From: Anaeramoeba flamelloides
Lineage: Eukaryota > Metamonada > Anaeramoebidae
Length of the DNA: 64,000 bases
NCBI GenBank assembly: GCA_027625915.1
Contig: JANTQA010000075.1
Location: 3,117,530 to 3,181,529, forward strand
Reading direction: 5' to 3'
Position numbers and translations under genes: made by a program. Shown one piece after another: positions 62,391 through 64,000 of this stretch. The notes beneath the pieces are model-generated. The model worked only from the letters and a program-made list of their open reading frames with translations. It was not told the origin of the DNA and ran no database searches. Within the stretch, counting starts at the first letter, position 1; each line of letters starts with the position of its first letter.

Positions 62391-64000
62391 GAATTCATTG
62401 GTTTTGGATAATGGTAGATACATCTAGTCAGATTTGCCTTCAAGCTCATTCAGATTAAATTCTTTTTTTTTTTAAATTAGTTACTTACAAATTAGAAAAA
62501 GAGGATAGTCTTAAATTTCACTTGTGTATTTAAGTAAAAGTTGTGTTTTTTGATTCTTTTTGAAGAGTAAAGCAATAAAAAAGATTTTTTGAATATTTTT
62601 TTGCTTGAATAAGCTAAAAACAATAAAATCAATTTTTTTCCCCTCTTTAACTGTTTAATTAAATCTACCATCCAGCTGAATGGAGATTGTGGTCCCTGGT
62701 TTTTAAAATATTGTTGTTTGGGTGTTCCATATTTTTCCTTGCTCATTTTAAAATATTAGTGCTTCCAATTTTCTTTTTCATTGTTCTTGTTTTATTAAAT
62801 TTGTTAATCAATTTATTTGTGTCTTCTTCTTCTTCTTCAATTCTTCTTCTTCTTTATTTTATTTTTTATTCTTTTTTTTTTTTATGTTCTTGTTCTTCTT
62901 CTTTTTTTTTTTTCTTTTTCTTTTCAATTTTTTTTTTGTAAAGAGATAATTGGTTTGTTATTTATTAAATGTATTAATTATCATCAAAGATTGAATTTGA
63001 AGTTTGATTATTAGAAAAGAAATGAATGATTCATTGAAGAAAAGTTGAATTAGATTTTTCTTTGGTAAAAGGAGGAAAGTGAAATTCTATAAGAAATCAG
63101 TTGGATTTGAAACTGAAGTGTTGTTATTACAATAATTTAAATAGTGTTGTCAATTAAACTAAAAATTCAAGACTTTCCCTGCACACTTAAAGATTGATCT
63201 TTTTACTATTTATCACAGTTGACAACTGTTGATCCCAAAAATAATAATATTTTACAAGTTTTCATGATCAAAGCAAATACACGTGTTTCTGTGGGTTTAT
63301 CTTTTTGCCTATATTTTTGAAAATGGGTATTATTGTCAAGCTGCCATGTTTTCAATTTGATCAATTTCATCCAGAGAAAATATAATAATGATGATTTTTA
63401 ATTGCCTCATAAAGAAATAGAGTGAGACTGATTTTTTCTTACGAAATTCTTCTAATTCTTTTCTCTCTTCTTCCATCAATCTCAAATTTTTATTTGTTCT
63501 GGGCCACTTTCGTGGGGTACTCTTCAAAATTTTCATGGCCCAGTAATATCTTTGCATATCAATTAAGAATAATTTTTGGAATTTAATAAATGGTTGAGCT
63601 CGTATGGGTATGATTTGATTTGCTTTTTTATAAGTTTTGTTAATTTGTGGATTTCGAAATGTCTTATTTGCCTCAACCAGTACGTAATTGTTTGATAAAA
63701 TGTTGTCCAAAAATGTTTTCCCAGTTCAAACATATTCGATATAAAAAATAGTGCTGGTTTCATAAAGTCACCACCAAATCCGTATCGTTTTGTTCACATA
63801 GATCATAGATTTTGCAAGAGTTAAAATTTCATACTGCTCGATCAGCAAAGGGAAAAGTTACTTTTTTTTCTAAAATTTCAAATTGTTTATCGATCCTGTT
63901 GTTTTTGTTCTTTTGTCAAAATGAATTTTGCTCTTTTTTTATCCTTTGAATTATTTGTCTATTTGGAGGGTTTTTGTTCTTTGATTTGTTGGTTTTTGTT
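62391..64000 (-). pseudogene. Crinkler/RHS-type ATPase-nuclease remnant (copy B)
   Basis: Parts of the nuclease domain (about 62391-62960) and of the P-loop NTPase with the start of the coiled-coil header (about 63005-64000) are recognisable by alignment with copy A. About 1 kb between them and a smaller piece near the header are absent. This fossil is more broken than copy A and continues beyond the window. Confidence 0.75.

Larger units (their letters stand above)
52570..64000. repeat. Segmental duplication, copy B (runs off the right edge)
   Basis: Direct-orientation copy of 35070-50150. To about 58210 it differs from copy A mainly by single-base insertions and deletions. From 58210 to about 62100 it is nearly identical apart from MITE insertions. 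After that it is again indel-rich, with three blocks missing relative to A. Seven TA-MITEs are present that copy A lacks. Confidence 0.9.

Overview
The window is very AT-rich eukaryotic nuclear DNA with long A/T homopolymers and TA microsatellites. Genes are sparse and carry short GT-AG introns of about 95-250 bp. The mix of genes suggests a free-living amoeboid protist. It includes an AP-4 mu subunit, an R1R2R3 Myb factor, BTB and ankyrin proteins, a piggyBac transposase, a Crypton-type tyrosine recombinase and a Crinkler/RHS-type ATPase-nuclease. Anaeramoeba-like lineages would fit, but that is an inference from composition and gene content, not an identification.

Left part (1-33.8 kb): a B-box plus ankyrin gene runs off the left edge (1-1312, minus). 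An AP-4 mu gene (6220-12733, plus) has five exons that can be placed to the base, and its fourth intron is 4.8 kb long. Next come a BTB gene (17217-17981, plus) flanked by two copies of a ~0.7 kb direct repeat, and a two-exon secreted or membrane-anchored Cys-rich, Ser/Glu-repeat protein (22564-23494, minus). The rest is gene-poor DNA with MITE-like inverted-repeat elements and diverged dispersed repeats. Two small exon-like ORFs lie at 27.96-28.97 kb.

Right part (33.8-64 kb): a four-exon R1R2R3 Myb gene with an AT-hook (33798-36230) begins a unit that also holds a piggyBac-like transposase, a tyrosine recombinase and a coiled-coil/P-loop ATPase/nuclease gene. About 15 kb of this unit (about 35.07-50.15 kb, copy A) is repeated in the same orientation at 52.57-64.0 kb (copy B), which continues past the right edge. 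Copy B has large internal deletions, a broken Myb remnant, a broken transposase, and seven extra copies of a ~197 bp palindromic MITE. These sit at TA sites, and several can be compared with clean empty sites in copy A.

Most notable are the MITE family with empty and filled sites side by side, the mosaic divergence of the duplication (indel-rich to about 58.2 kb, then nearly identical), the co-duplicated recombinase plus ATPase-nuclease block, and the giant intron in an otherwise compact AP-4 gene. Assembly error is a real alternative for part of copy B and is flagged.
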